The notes under the pieces are model-generated. The model saw nothing but the letters and a program-made list of their open reading frames with translations. It was not told where the DNA came from and made no database searches. A DNA stretch of 64,000 bases from contig NZ_CP049742.1 of the NCBI RefSeq assembly GCF_015482585.1, positions 322,501 through 386,500 on the forward strand. The letters run 5' to 3'. Source of the stretch: Mangrovibacillus cuniculi (lineage in GTDB: Bacteria > Bacillota > Bacilli > Bacillales > R1DC41). Each line of letters starts with the position of its first letter. The first letter of the stretch is position 1. Below, in pieces: positions 33,813 to 42,874 of the stretch. The translations under genes were made by a program, and so were the position numbers.

Positions 33813-34784
33813 CGTCCACTTCAGTTTTTCCTTCAGCTTCTCCTCACTAAATATCCATCCGGTATAGGAACTTAAGATATTTAGCTCCTCGTCTAACTTT
33901 ACAACAGCTACAAAAGGGTAGTAATCGTTACTTCTGTAGCGCAAATCAATAAACCTTACTTCGTAGTGGTCATTATATTCTTCAATCACCCAACGATAAA
34001 GAGGGGAAAACGATAAGAATGCAGAAAGGTTTGGATCTACCTTTGCAGCAGAAATTACATCTGATTTTGGTAATTTTTTGCGCAAAAACTCATCCAAGAT
34101 TTCTACCTTTCCATTTTCCGCTCGTCCAACGTAAAATCTTTGTTTACTAACGATAGCAAGTCTCCAAGATGTAAAGCCCATCGTTGGAGCGATAATCATA
34201 TTTGTAACGTCTGGAATCAATTTTTTAATTTTATAATGAATGACTAATTTCTGTGCAAATCGAACTAAATAGTAAAAGACGAGTGCACAGTACATCCCTA
34301 TAAATAAAGGTCCCGGCTCAGCGCCAAAGTACCATAAAAAAATTCCGACAAGATGTGTCAAGAAGATAACCCAATCAAACGTATTAATAACTCCTATTGC
34401 AACCCACTTTTTGGAGAATGGTCGCAATGCTTGTGTTCCATAAGCGTTAAAAATGTCGACAAATACATGGAGGAAAACAGCTAAAAATGTCCAAAGCCAT
34501 AACGTAGAAAAAGGTACGCTAGGAAAGAAAAGGAAAATAATTCCGGAGAGGACGATTGGCCACAACAAAACTGCTGGAATGGAGTGGGTAATGCCTCTAT
34601 GATGTCGGATATAAATAGCATTGTTTCTTAATTTTAAGACCGTATCAATGTCGGGTATTTGTGAACCAATAACCGTTCCAAACATCACGGCTGTTGCAAC
34701 GGTGGAACTAGTGGCTACAGTAGGATCTAGTGTAGCAATACCACCTAGTGCAATTCCCATAGTGATATGTGTTGCTGTATCCAT
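33810..34784 (-). CDS. yfhP: Membrane-bound metal-dependent hydrolase family protein YfhP
   Basis: 324-aa integral membrane protein of the DUF457/YfhP family. It has conserved His/Asp clusters (DTATHITMGIALGG at the N-terminus, SQIPDIDTVL, and RHHRGITHSIPAV at about 62-74) that could bind metal, four or five TM segments to about 180, and a soluble C-terminal domain. No substrate is known. The start is ATG 34784, six bases after AGAGGTG; an ATG two codons upstream touches that site. Confidence 0.8.
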   Translation of the reverse strand: MDTATHITMGIALGGIATLDPTVATSSTVATAVMFGTVIGSQIPDIDTVLKLRNNAIYIRHHRGITHSIPAVLLWPIVLSGIIFLFFPSVPFSTLWLWTFLAVFLHVFVDIFNAYGTQALRPFSKKWVAIGVINTFDWVIFLTHLVGIFLWYFGAEPGPLFIGMYCALVFYYLVRFAQKLVIHYKIKKLIPDVTNMIIAPTMGFTSWRLAIVSKQRFYVGRAENGKVEILDEFLRKKLPKSDVISAAKVDPNLSAFLSFSPLYRWVIEEYNDHYEVRFIDLRYRSNDYYPFVAVVKLDEELNILSSYTGWIFSEEKLKEKLKWT

Positions 34785-34874
34785 AAACATCACCTCTTTC
34801 AGTGTAAAACATTACTATGCCCTTGGTTGTTGTATTTCCATGGTATCATGATAAGGTAGAAGGGATTGAATTCT

Positions 34875-35258
34875 ATGTCGACTACGATGATTTTTTCTTA
34901 TAATATTAAACCTTATGCTAAAACAGAGTATCAAGAGTGGGTAAACAAACTGCGTCACACTCTCCCATCCTATGATGCAACGCTTCTTTCTATCCATGTA
35001 GAAGATGATAACAAATGTATTGAAGAAATAAATCTCCCTACAGCGTCCCATTTCCACATGTTAAAGAAGTGGAGGACAGAAAAGAAACATTCCATTTTTA
35101 CACAACTGGAGAAGTGGATTGAACCAGATAGCATTGTGTGTTACTGTATCTCGCAGTCTAAAAATAGTATTCCCGTTTTTAATGATAGAAAACATTTGAG
35201 GAGGGCACCGATTGTCTCAAGAAAGTTTACAACACCTAGAGAACTATCCAGTATCTGA
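34875..35258 (+). CDS. Hypothetical protein upstream of mutY
   Basis: 127-aa reading frame beginning MSTTMIFSYNIKPYAKTEYQ. I do not recognise a family. The first about 100 residues alternate hydrophobic strands and helices like a small ferredoxin-like fold. The last 15 residues overlap the start of mutY by 47 bases in another frame, and that basic tail looks like mutY DNA read out of frame. GAAGGG lies ten bases before the ATG. It is probably real and cotranscribed with mutY, but its 3' end may have been altered. Confidence 0.5.
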   Translation: MSTTMIFSYNIKPYAKTEYQEWVNKLRHTLPSYDATLLSIHVEDDNKCIEEINLPTASHFHMLKKWRTEKKHSIFTQLEKWIEPDSIVCYCISQSKNSIPVFNDRKHLRRAPIVSRKFTTPRELSSI

Positions 35259-36303
35259 TTTTCAACATAACTTAATGGAATGGTTCCGAGCCGAGCAAAG
35301 ACAATTACCTTGGCGAGAATCAAAAGATCCATATCGAATATGGGTGTCAGAAATTATGTTGCAACAAACAAAAGTTGATACAGTTATCCCGTTTTACTTA
35401 AATTTTCTAGAAAAGTTCCCCACACCAAAAGCTCTGGCAGAAGCGGAAGAAGATGAAGTGTTAAAAGCATGGGAAGGGTTAGGATATTACTCCCGAGCAA
35501 GAAATCTTCAATCTGCAGTAAAAGAAGTTCATGAGGTGTATGGTGGGAAAGTTCCTAATGACCCAGAGAAAATAAAGAAACTAAAAGGTGTGGGCCCATA
35601 CACAACGGGAGCAATCTCTTCCATAGCTTTTGGCATACCTGAACCAGCAGTGGATGGAAACGTGATGAGAGTAATGTCCAGAGTACTTTGGATAACAGAA
35701 GATATTGCACGTCCAGCTACTAGAAAAATATTTGAGGCGGCTATAAGAGAGGTTATATCACATGAAGATCCATCATCCTTCAATCAAGGATTAATGGAAC
35801 TAGGAGCGTTAATTTGTACACCAACTAAACCAAAGTGTTTATTATGTCCAGTTAGAGAACAATGTGTGGCATTTGAAAATGGTGTGCAAGAAGAACTACC
35901 AGTAAAGTCTAAAAAGTCTTCTACTAAACTGAAGAAGTATACGACTCTCGTCATTCAAAGAGAAGATGGTAAGTATCTAATTGAGAAACGTCCATCAACT
36001 GGTTTGTTAGCTGGTTTGTATCAATTCCCTATGATAGAACAACTGAAAGCTACAGACGCTAGGTCGACCTATATCCAATCAGAAATAGATAGAGAATACG
36101 GACTAGCACTAGAAGTAGAAAGTGATATCTTTACAGAAGTACATCACATATTTTCTCACCTAAAGTGGGACTTAGAAGTAAGAAAAGCCAAAACAGCTAC
36201 TCAAAAAACTCCTGAAAACATGGTCTGGTTAACAACAGAAGAACTGAATCAATTCGCTTTCCCAGTACCGCATCAGAAGATTAGGCAATTACTTCTTAGT
36301 TAG
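35212..36303 (+). CDS. mutY: Adenine DNA glycosylase MutY
   Basis: 363-aa HhH-GPD glycosylase that removes A opposite 8-oxoguanine. The catalytic Glu is in WVSEIMLQQTKVDTV at about 44-58, the HhH motif is KKLKGVGPYTTGAISSIAFG, and the catalytic Asp is in VDGNVMRV. The 4Fe-4S ligands are CTPTKPKCLLCPVREQC (CX6CX2CX5C) at about 203-219, and a C-terminal Nudix-like 8-oxoG recognition domain spans about 240-360. Start is TTG with TGAGGAGGGCA before it; ATG is not available in frame nearby. It overlaps the preceding frame by 47 bases. Confidence 0.95.
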   Translation: MSQESLQHLENYPVSDFQHNLMEWFRAEQRQLPWRESKDPYRIWVSEIMLQQTKVDTVIPFYLNFLEKFPTPKALAEAEEDEVLKAWEGLGYYSRARNLQSAVKEVHEVYGGKVPNDPEKIKKLKGVGPYTTGAISSIAFGIPEPAVDGNVMRVMSRVLWITEDIARPATRKIFEAAIREVISHEDPSSFNQGLMELGALICTPTKPKCLLCPVREQCVAFENGVQEELPVKSKKSSTKLKKYTTLVIQREDGKYLIEKRPSTGLLAGLYQFPMIEQLKATDARSTYIQSEIDREYGLALEVESDIFTEVHHIFSHLKWDLEVRKAKTATQKTPENMVWLTTEELNQFAFPVPHQKIRQLLLS

Positions 36304-36305
36304 AT

Positions 36306-36345
36306 AAAAAGAAGACCTTTTAAAAATCCAAAGGTCTTCTAAAGT
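36306..36345. terminator. Terminator between mutY and yfhS
   Basis: AGAAGACCTTTT / AAAGGTCTTCT arms between two convergent genes. Confidence 0.8.
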
Positions 36346-36349
36346 CTAT

Positions 36350-36574
36350 TCAATCATAAGAAACTCTGGTACCGTGTTGCCAATCTGCTTCCTTACGATG
36401 CAGACCACCACGGTCCATAATTTCTTCTGTAATTTCTTTTTGAATGGTATGCCCTTCTTGATTCAAATATGGCATAATTTGCTGTAACGAATGATGGAAA
36501 TAAGCAAGCTCTTCTTCTTTCCATTCTTTTAGTGATAACATGGACAATTCAGTCATATCACGACCAACGTACAT
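36350..36574 (-). CDS. yfhS: YfhS protein
   Basis: 74-aa acidic cytosolic protein, same length and place (between mutY and fabL) as B. subtilis YfhS. Function is unknown; B. subtilis yfhS is connected with sporulation. The second ATG (36574) is chosen: it is nine bases from AAAGGAG, whereas the first ATG (36583) touches it. Confidence 0.78.
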   Translation of the reverse strand: MYVGRDMTELSMLSLKEWKEEELAYFHHSLQQIMPYLNQEGHTIQKEITEEIMDRGGLHRKEADWQHGTRVSYD

Positions 36575-36597
36575 TTCATTCATCTCCTTTTGCGTAA

Positions 36598-37398
<801 letters not shown>

Positions 37399-37425
37399 TT
37401 CACCAAAGTTTTTTTTCTTTTACGC

Positions 37426-37454
37426 GGATAATTGTTCTGAAATGGGACAAATTA
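37426..37454 (+). promoter_or_regulatory. Sigma-G-like promoter of the first sspE gene
   Basis: GGATA, a 17-base spacer and CAAATTA (consensus CATNNTA, one mismatch), 21 bases before the ATG. Confidence 0.5.
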
Positions 37455-37475
37455 ATCTTCGTGGAGGTGATAAAC

Positions 37476-37673
37476 ATGGAGAACAAATACAACCAACAAC
37501 AAGCATCAGCTACAAACGCTGAGAAAGTGAAGCAACAAAACGCTGCTTCTGCTCAAGGCCAATACGGAGCTGAATTCGCTTCTCAAACAGACGTACAAAA
37601 AGTAAAACAACAAAACCAACAGGCTGAAGCTAAAAAAGCTCAAAACTCTGCTGGTCAACAAAACAAATACTAA
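37476..37673 (+). CDS. sspE: Gamma-type small acid-soluble spore protein (short)
   Basis: 65-aa gamma-SASP rich in Gln, Asn, Ala and Lys, an amino-acid store in the spore core that is degraded by GPR protease at germination. It has one copy of the block NAEKVKQQNAASAQGQ followed by YGAEFASQTDVQKVKQQNQ; the GPR target is the EFASQTD part. It sits between fabL and ygaB, as sspE does in B. subtilis, with a second copy 236 bases downstream. GGAGGTGAT precedes the ATG. Confidence 0.92.
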   Translation: MENKYNQQQASATNAEKVKQQNAASAQGQYGAEFASQTDVQKVKQQNQQAEAKKAQNSAGQQNKY

Positions 37674-37683
37674 TTCGTAATAT

Positions 37684-37725
37684 GGGACACCTTAACAGTT
37701 GCTGTTGAGGTGTTCTTTTTTTTGT
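37684..37725 (+). terminator. Terminator of the first sspE gene
   Basis: GACACCTTAACAG / CTGTTGAGGTGTT arms, then eight T. F copy 4 starts in the T-run. Confidence 0.85.
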
Positions 37726-37790
37726 TACGTGACCTGTAACAACTCATCGTTAGCCACGTGATGTGGCTTGCTTTTAGATGAGTCTCCTTT
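37724..37790 (+). repeat. F repeat copy 4 (best-paired copy)
   Basis: GTTAC/GTAAC hairpin, then outer arms ACTCATC/GATGAGT that enclose the inner hairpin AGCCAC-GTGAT-GTGGCT. All three stems pair perfectly in this copy. Confidence 0.85.
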
Positions 37791-37858
37791 CACAAGTTAA
37801 ATGATTAATAAAGATAAAAATAAATACCAAAACAACCCAAATAAATTTAAATAAAGAA

Positions 37859-37888
37859 GGATAATCACTCTCATAGGGGGACATATTA
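37859..37888 (+). promoter_or_regulatory. Sigma-G promoter of the second sspE gene
   Basis: GGATA, an 18-base spacer and CATATTA, a full match to the sigma-G -10 CATNNTA. The sequence from the -10 to the ribosome site (ATTAATCTTCGTGGAGGTGA) is the same as in the first gene, showing a duplication. Confidence 0.65.
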
Positions 37889-37909
37889 ATCTTCGTGGAG
37901 GTGATAACA

Positions 37910-38224
37910 ATGGAAAACAACTACAAACAAACTCAATCTGGTACAAACGTTGAGAAAGTGAAGCAACAAAACGCTGCTTCTACACAAGGACAAGCACAAG
38001 CTAATCAACAATACGGTGCTGAGTTCGCTTCTCAAACAGACGTTCAAAAAGTGAAGCAACAAAACGCTGCTTCTGCTCAAGGACAAGCGCAAGCTAAGCA
38101 ACAGTATGGTGCTGAGTTCGCTTCTCAAACAGACGTTCAAAAAGTAAAAGAGCAAAACCAACAAGCTGAAGCTAAAAAAGCTCAGAATTCTGGTGCTCAA
38201 AACAACCAACAAAATAAATATTAA
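37910..38224 (+). CDS. Gamma-type small acid-soluble spore protein (long)
   Basis: 104-aa paralogue of the preceding SASP. It has two copies of the block KVKQQNAAS..QGQAQA-QQ, then YGAEFASQTDVQKVK, against one in the shorter gene, as in B. subtilis SspE, which has two. The final block QQAEAKKAQNSG and the NKY end are shared. GGAGGTGATAAC precedes the ATG. It is expected to be the main gamma-SASP. Confidence 0.92.
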   Translation: MENNYKQTQSGTNVEKVKQQNAASTQGQAQANQQYGAEFASQTDVQKVKQQNAASAQGQAQAKQQYGAEFASQTDVQKVKEQNQQAEAKKAQNSGAQNNQQNKY

Positions 38225-38231
38225 TATGAAG

Positions 38232-38270
38232 TAAAAAAAAGCCAAAACTATTCGAGTTTTGGCTTTTTTG
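38232..38270 (+). terminator. Terminator of the second sspE gene
   Basis: AAAGCCAAAACT / AGTTTTGGCTTT perfect arms and a TTTTTT tract. F copy 5 follows at once. Confidence 0.88.
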
Positions 38271-38336
38271 TCACGTGATCAGTAACAACTCATCGTTGAC
38301 CACGTGTTGTGGTCTGTTCTTAGATTAGTATCCTTA
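38270..38336 (+). repeat. F repeat copy 5
   Basis: GTCACGTGATCAGTAAC, then GACCAC/GTGGTC inner hairpin and ACTCATC/GATTAGT outer arms (one mismatch). The 250 bases that follow, to ygaB, show no gene or repeat that I can recognise. Confidence 0.78.
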
Positions 38337-38594
38337 CTAAGGTTCCTAGCTAGCCGTTAGATAAGTATCCACCCTTACGTCTTAGCTACAAATGAATATC
38401 TACGCATTACAGAAACACTTCACCAACACTCCTCATACACCAATTCTCTTATCGACAGAAATCATGATTCTCCGTCAGATTTTTTACTCATGACGCACAA
38501 TTTATCGAAAAGTCGACGCGTGGTTAGCAAAGGAATTTAGTTGTACAAACAAGAATGGTAGTAAGGAGAATACTTGACCGAGGAGGAACAAAAG

Positions 38595-38870
38595 ATGAGT
38601 GCATTTCAAAAAGTAGTGTCAGCGCAAATGGAAACGATGTCACAATTATTGTATTTACAAGGAGAATTAGAAAGATGTCAAGAAGTAGAAAAACAACTTT
38701 CTGAGATAAATGAGGCAGACGAATTGGGGGAAGTACAAAACGAAATTAATTTAATGAAGGAAGAACTGCGATTAATTCAACAAGAATTTGAGGAACAAAC
38801 TGCCTTAGTTATTGAAACATATAAAGAGTTAAATCAAGAAAAAGAACATGAAATAACTGTAAACTATTGA
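38595..38870 (+). CDS. ygaB: YgaB-like protein
   Basis: 91-aa acidic, fully helical, probably coiled-coil cytosolic protein (many Glu, Leu, Gln in heptads between residues 10 and 85). Position between the sspE genes and ygaC matches B. subtilis ygaB; function is unknown. I use ATG 38595, eight bases after AGGAGG; a TTG seven codons upstream lies before that site. Confidence 0.72.
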   Translation: MSAFQKVVSAQMETMSQLLYLQGELERCQEVEKQLSEINEADELGEVQNEINLMKEELRLIQQEFEEQTALVIETYKELNQEKEHEITVNY

Positions 38871-39007
38871 AATTGATAATGTTCTTTAGTTTTAAATTGC
38901 ATAATAAACCGTTATAATAGAAAGGACACGTTAGAGTATAGGATAAATTTGGCAAGGTTGTAAGTGTAACGTTTGCAGAAGTCGAAAAACAGAAAGTAGG
39001 AGGTTGT

Positions 39008-39538
39008 ATGTGGATTCCCACCGAAGGAGAAGGTACACAAATTCAAAGTTATAAACATAATGGGAATATCCATCGTATTTGGCAAGAAACCACTGTTCTA
39101 AAAGGGTCTCGTCGTATTATTATTGGCGGAAATGATCGTACAATGGTAACGGAATCGGATGGTCGTACCTGGATTACTAGAGAACCTGCAATATGTTATT
39201 TCCATGCCGAGCATTGGTTTAATATTATTGGAATGCTAAGAGAAGATGGAATTTATTATTATTGCAATTTAAGTTCACCATTTGTGTACGACAAGGAAGC
39301 AATAAAATACATAGACTATGACTTAGACATTAAAGTGTATCCAGATATGACATTTACATTGTTAGATGAAGATGAATATGAGCATCATCGTCAACTAATG
39401 GGATATCCCGATGTAATTGATCACATTTTACGAAGAAATGTGGACAAGTTAATTCGTTGGATACGCCAGCGCAAAGGACCTTTTGCTCCAGACTTCGTGG
39501 ACAATTGGTATGAGCGCTATTTGACGTATCGTAAATGA
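39008..39538 (+). CDS. ygaC: DUF402 nucleoside tri-/diphosphate phosphatase YgaC
   Basis: 176-aa DUF402 (FAU-1-like barrel) protein with the family sequence [17 protein letters not shown] at about 60-76 and a run of conserved acidic residues ([21 protein letters not shown]) that bind divalent metal. The S. aureus homologue Ntdp hydrolyses nucleoside tri- and diphosphates. Length is identical to B. subtilis YgaC. AGGAGG lies only four bases before the ATG. Confidence 0.82.
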   Translation: MWIPTEGEGTQIQSYKHNGNIHRIWQETTVLKGSRRIIIGGNDRTMVTESDGRTWITREPAICYFHAEHWFNIIGMLREDGIYYYCNLSSPFVYDKEAIKYIDYDLDIKVYPDMTFTLLDEDEYEHHRQLMGYPDVIDHILRRNVDKLIRWIRQRKGPFAPDFVDNWYERYLTYRK

Positions 39539-39575
39539 AAAGAAAGGTCAGACTAAATTTAGTCCGGCCTTTTTA
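39538..39575 (+). terminator. ygaC terminator
   Basis: AAAGGTCAGACT / AGTCCGGCCTTT arms with one mismatch and a five-T tract. Confidence 0.7.
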
Positions 39576-39635
39576 TCTGTTATAAAACCAAGACGAAAAA
39601 CGAATTGTTTTGCAGCAAGAAAGGAGTGTCTAGGT

Positions 39636-41378
39636 TTGAGTAGTGTAAAGAGATATATGACCTTTGTCCGTCCATACCGATGGGCAATTGCATTGACATT
39701 AGTAATAGGTATTGTGAAATTTGTTATCCCGCTATTATTGCCATTACTTATTGCATATGTAATTGATGATATAGTGTTATCAGAAATATTGACGGCAGAT
39801 GAAAAGCTATCAAAAGTAGCCTGGGTAATGGGTTCAGCTGTTGTGATTTATTTAGTAGTGAGACCACCTGTTGAATATTATCGACAGTATTTTGCTCAGT
39901 GGACAGCAAGCAAAATCTTATATGATATAAGAGAGAGAGCATATGGACACCTTCAACAATTAAGTTTTCGCTTTTATGCCAATAACAAGGTTGGAGAAGT
40001 CATTTCACGAGTTATTCACGATGTAGAGCAAACAAAAAACTTTGTTGTCACAGGCCTAATGAATGTGTGGCTTGACATTGCGACGATCATCATTGCTATA
40101 GGAATTATGTTTACTTTAGATGTCCCTTTAACGTTTGTAGCGATTATTTTATTCCCTTTATACGGGGGCTCTGTAAAGTATTTCTTTGGTCGTTTACGTT
40201 CCTTAACAAGAGTTCGTTCACAAGCGTTAGCTGATGTGCAAAGTCATTTGCATGAGCGAGTGAGCGGTATGGCAGTAGTAAAAAGTTTTGCGATTGAAGA
40301 GCATGACCAACGTCAATTTGATGAGCGAAATGATACTTTTTTACACAAAGCATTGGATCACACGCGTTGGAATGCAAAAGCGTTTGCAGTGGTAAATACG
40401 ATTACAGACATTGCTCCATTGTTGGTTCTAGCTGTTGCAGCCTATCAAGCAATTCAAGGCAGCATTTCTGTGGGAGAAGTAGCAGCATTTTTAGCGTATA
40501 TTGAAAGACTGTATAGCCCGTTACGTAGATTGGTTAATTCTTCGACTACTTTGACGCAATCTATCGCTTCCATGGATCGTATGTTTCAGTTATTTGATGA
40601 GCCATATGATATTGAAAATAGCCCGAATGCAAAGGCGCTACCGAGAACGAAGGGAGAAATCATCTTTGACCATGTTTCTTTCCGTTATAACGACGAAGAT
40701 GATGATACGTTAAAAGATGTGCATTTGCATGTGAAGTCTGGAGAAACGATTGCTCTTGTCGGAATGAGCGGAGGCGGGAAGTCGACGATCGTTAGTCTTC
40801 TTCCACGTTTCTATGATGTAACAGATGGGAAGATACTCTTAGATGGAGTGGATATTAAAGAGTATGATTTGACTGACTTGAGGAACCAGTATGGTATTGT
40901 GCTACAAGATACCATTTTGTTTAGCGATACGATTAAAGAGAATATCAAAATCGGTAAGCCTGGCGCTTCTGATGAAGAAGTTGTGGCTGCTGCGAAAGCC
41001 GCAAATGCTCATACATTTATTGAAGGATTAACAAATAGTTATGATACGCAGGTTGGAGAACGAGGTGTCAAACTTTCTGGCGGCCAAAAGCAACGAATTG
41101 CGATTGCGAGGGTATTTTTAAAGAATCCACCAATTCTTCTGTTGGATGAAGCGACTTCTGCATTAGATGTGGAAAGTGAAAAGTTAATTCAAGATGCTTT
41201 AGAGGAATTAGCAAAGGATCGAACCACTTTTATTGTAGCCCACCGATTATCAACAATTGCACACGCTGATCGCATTGTCGTTTTAGAACACGGAAAAGTA
41301 GTGGAAATGGGAACACATGATGAATTGATTCGAAAAGATGGTGCTTTCCACCGTTTGTTACAACAAAGCCAAGTATAA
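39636..41378 (+). CDS. ygaD: ABC exporter half-transporter YgaD
   Basis: 580-aa lipid-A/drug-exporter-type ABC protein with TM domain and ATPase fused. Six TM segments lie within about 15-310. The nucleotide-binding domain has Walker [10 protein letters not shown] near 373, Q-loop, signature LSGGQKQR near 476, Walker [13 protein letters not shown] and the switch His in IVAHRLS. It works as a dimer, exporting lipids or drugs; substrate is unknown. Start TTG 39636 after AAAGGAG, same length as the B. subtilis protein. Confidence 0.9.
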   Translation: MSSVKRYMTFVRPYRWAIALTLVIGIVKFVIPLLLPLLIAYVIDDIVLSEILTADEKLSKVAWVMGSAVVIYLVVRPPVEYYRQYFAQWTASKILYDIRERAYGHLQQLSFRFYANNKVGEVISRVIHDVEQTKNFVVTGLMNVWLDIATIIIAIGIMFTLDVPLTFVAIILFPLYGGSVKYFFGRLRSLTRVRSQALADVQSHLHERVSGMAVVKSFAIEEHDQRQFDERNDTFLHKALDHTRWNAKAFAVVNTITDIAPLLVLAVAAYQAIQGSISVGEVAAFLAYIERLYSPLRRLVNSSTTLTQSIASMDRMFQLFDEPYDIENSPNAKALPRTKGEIIFDHVSFRYNDEDDDTLKDVHLHVKSGETIALVGMSGGGKSTIVSLLPRFYDVTDGKILLDGVDIKEYDLTDLRNQYGIVLQDTILFSDTIKENIKIGKPGASDEEVVAAAKAANAHTFIEGLTNSYDTQVGERGVKLSGGQKQRIAIARVFLKNPPILLLDEATSALDVESEKLIQDALEELAKDRTTFIVAHRLSTIAHADRIVVLEHGKVVEMGTHDELIRKDGAFHRLLQQSQV

Positions 41379-41432
41379 AAAGAAGCCGTCTGAAGAGAAG
41401 ATAACTCTGCTCTTTGGGTGGCTTTTTTGCTT
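41376..41432 (+). terminator. ygaD terminator
   Basis: An imperfect GAAGCCGTCTGAAGAG / CTCTTTGGGTGGCTT stem followed by TTTTTGC. Confidence 0.6.
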
Positions 41433-41447
41433 TGAGATGAAAAAATG

Positions 41448-41765
41448 TCTTGCGGTATAGCAGAAGAGAGAAAAACGGTTTCAGGTATACCGCAGGAGCG
41501 TCTTGCGGTATAGCAGACGATAGAAAAACGGTTTCAGGTATACCGCAGGAGCGTGCTGCAATATAGCAGAAGAGAGAAAAACGGGTTCAGGTATACCGGT
41601 GGAGCGTGCTGCGGTATAGCAGAAGAGAGAAAAACGGGTTCAGGTATACCGCAGGAGCGTGCTGCGGTATAGCAGAAGAAAGAAAAACGGTTTCAGGTAT
41701 ACCGCAGGAGCGACTCGCGGTACACCAGCCGAGTGAAAAGCAATTCCAGGTATCTAACGAAAATC
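41448..41765. repeat. Array B, 53-bp tandem repeat, six units
   Basis: Phase 53 bp (TCTTGCGGTATAG at 41448 and 41501, related starts after). Each unit has the 9-bp inverted repeat TGCGGTATA / TATACCGCA around a purine-rich GCAGAAGAGAGAAAAACGG segment; the last unit is decayed. Neighbouring units have no unique spacers, so this is not CRISPR. It fills most of the 512-base gap between ygaD and dppD. Confidence 0.88.
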
Positions 41766-41890
41766 AGCTTAATGGGTAAATAGACTCCTATCCATAAAAT
41801 CCCACACATATTTCCGCTATCCCCCTCATATAGTGACCATAATCCAAACAAGTGGACAAGTGTCTGCTGTGGTTAAGAAGGAGGAGCATT

Positions 41891-42874
41891 ATGTCAGTTC
41901 CTGTTTTAGAAGTTAAAAGCTTATCTACCTCATTTTTCACAGACAAAGGAGAGATTCCTGCAGTTGAAGATGTTCATTTAACTATTCATGAAGGAGAGGT
42001 CGTTGGGATCGTAGGGGAATCAGGTTGTGGAAAAAGTGTGACATCCCTTTCCATTATGAGACTCGTCCCGCAGCCTCCTGGAAAAATAAAAGAGGGATCA
42101 TCCATTTCTCTGCTAGGAAAAGAACTAACAACATTAAAAGAAAAAGAAATGCGGAAAGTAAGAGGTAACGATATCGCAATGATTTTCCAAGAACCGATGA
42201 CATCTCTAAACCCGTTGTTCACAATTGGAGATCAATTAGACGAGGTGTTAACGATTCATCGATCTTTATCCAAACAAGAAAGAAAAAACAGAGCAATCGA
42301 CATGTTAAAACTTGTGGGGCTGCCGCGAGCAGAAGCACTCTTAAAAGATTACCCCCATCAACTATCAGGTGGGATGCGTCAGAGGGTCATGATTGCCATG
42401 GCTTTACTCTGTGAACCCAAACTCTTAATTGCCGACGAACCGACTACTGCTCTTGATGTAACCATCCAAGCACAAATGATGGACCTCATGAAAGAACTAA
42501 ATCAAAAATTAGGAACGGCAATCATGTTAATTACACATGACTTAGGTGTAGTGGCTGAAACGTGTGACAGAGTTATTGTCATGTATGCGGGTCAAGTAGT
42601 AGAAGAAGCAACCGTAGAGGAGTTGTTCCGTAACCCGCAGCATCCATATACGCAAGGCCTACTTTCCTCGATACCGGATATGCGAGAGAAAAAAGAGCGG
42701 TTGTACTCTATTCCAGGTACGGTACCAATTCCAGGCTCCATTAAAATAGGTTGCCGATTTGCAGACCGTTGTCCAAAAGCTACGACAGAGTGCAGTGAAA
42801 ATAACCATGATCTACGCGCGATTGCAGAAGGCCACTTAGTTCGTTGTTTAAAAGCAGAGGAGGCATTGGTATGA
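41891..42874 (+). CDS. dppD: Oligo/dipeptide ABC importer ATPase (DppD/OppD type)
   Basis: 327-aa nucleotide-binding subunit. Walker A GESGCGKS at about 41-48, Q-loop [10 protein letters not shown], signature LSGGMRQR near 158, Walker [13 protein letters not shown], and the C-terminal oligopeptide-transporter domain with its [14 protein letters not shown] cysteine cluster (a 4Fe-4S type site in Dpp ATPases) at about 288-301. Start ATG 41891 after AAGGAGGAG. It is the first gene of the operon dppD-dppF-dppE-dppB-dppC and overlaps dppF by four bases (ATGA). Confidence 0.92.
   Translation: MSVPVLEVKSLSTSFFTDKGEIPAVEDVHLTIHEGEVVGIVGESGCGKSVTSLSIMRLVPQPPGKIKEGSSISLLGKELTTLKEKEMRKVRGNDIAMIFQEPMTSLNPLFTIGDQLDEVLTIHRSLSKQERKNRAIDMLKLVGLPRAEALLKDYPHQLSGGMRQRVMIAMALLCEPKLLIADEPTTALDVTIQAQMMDLMKELNQKLGTAIMLITHDLGVVAETCDRVIVMYAGQVVEEATVEELFRNPQHPYTQGLLSSIPDMREKKERLYSIPGTVPIPGSIKIGCRFADRCPKATTECSENNHDLRAIAEGHLVRCLKAEEALV

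Noticed and set aside
41448..41765. Possible CRISPR array
   Set aside because: The units are contiguous 53-bp copies without unique spacers, and no cas genes are present. The same holds for the arrays at 17.7, 47.6, 55.3 and 59.7 kb.
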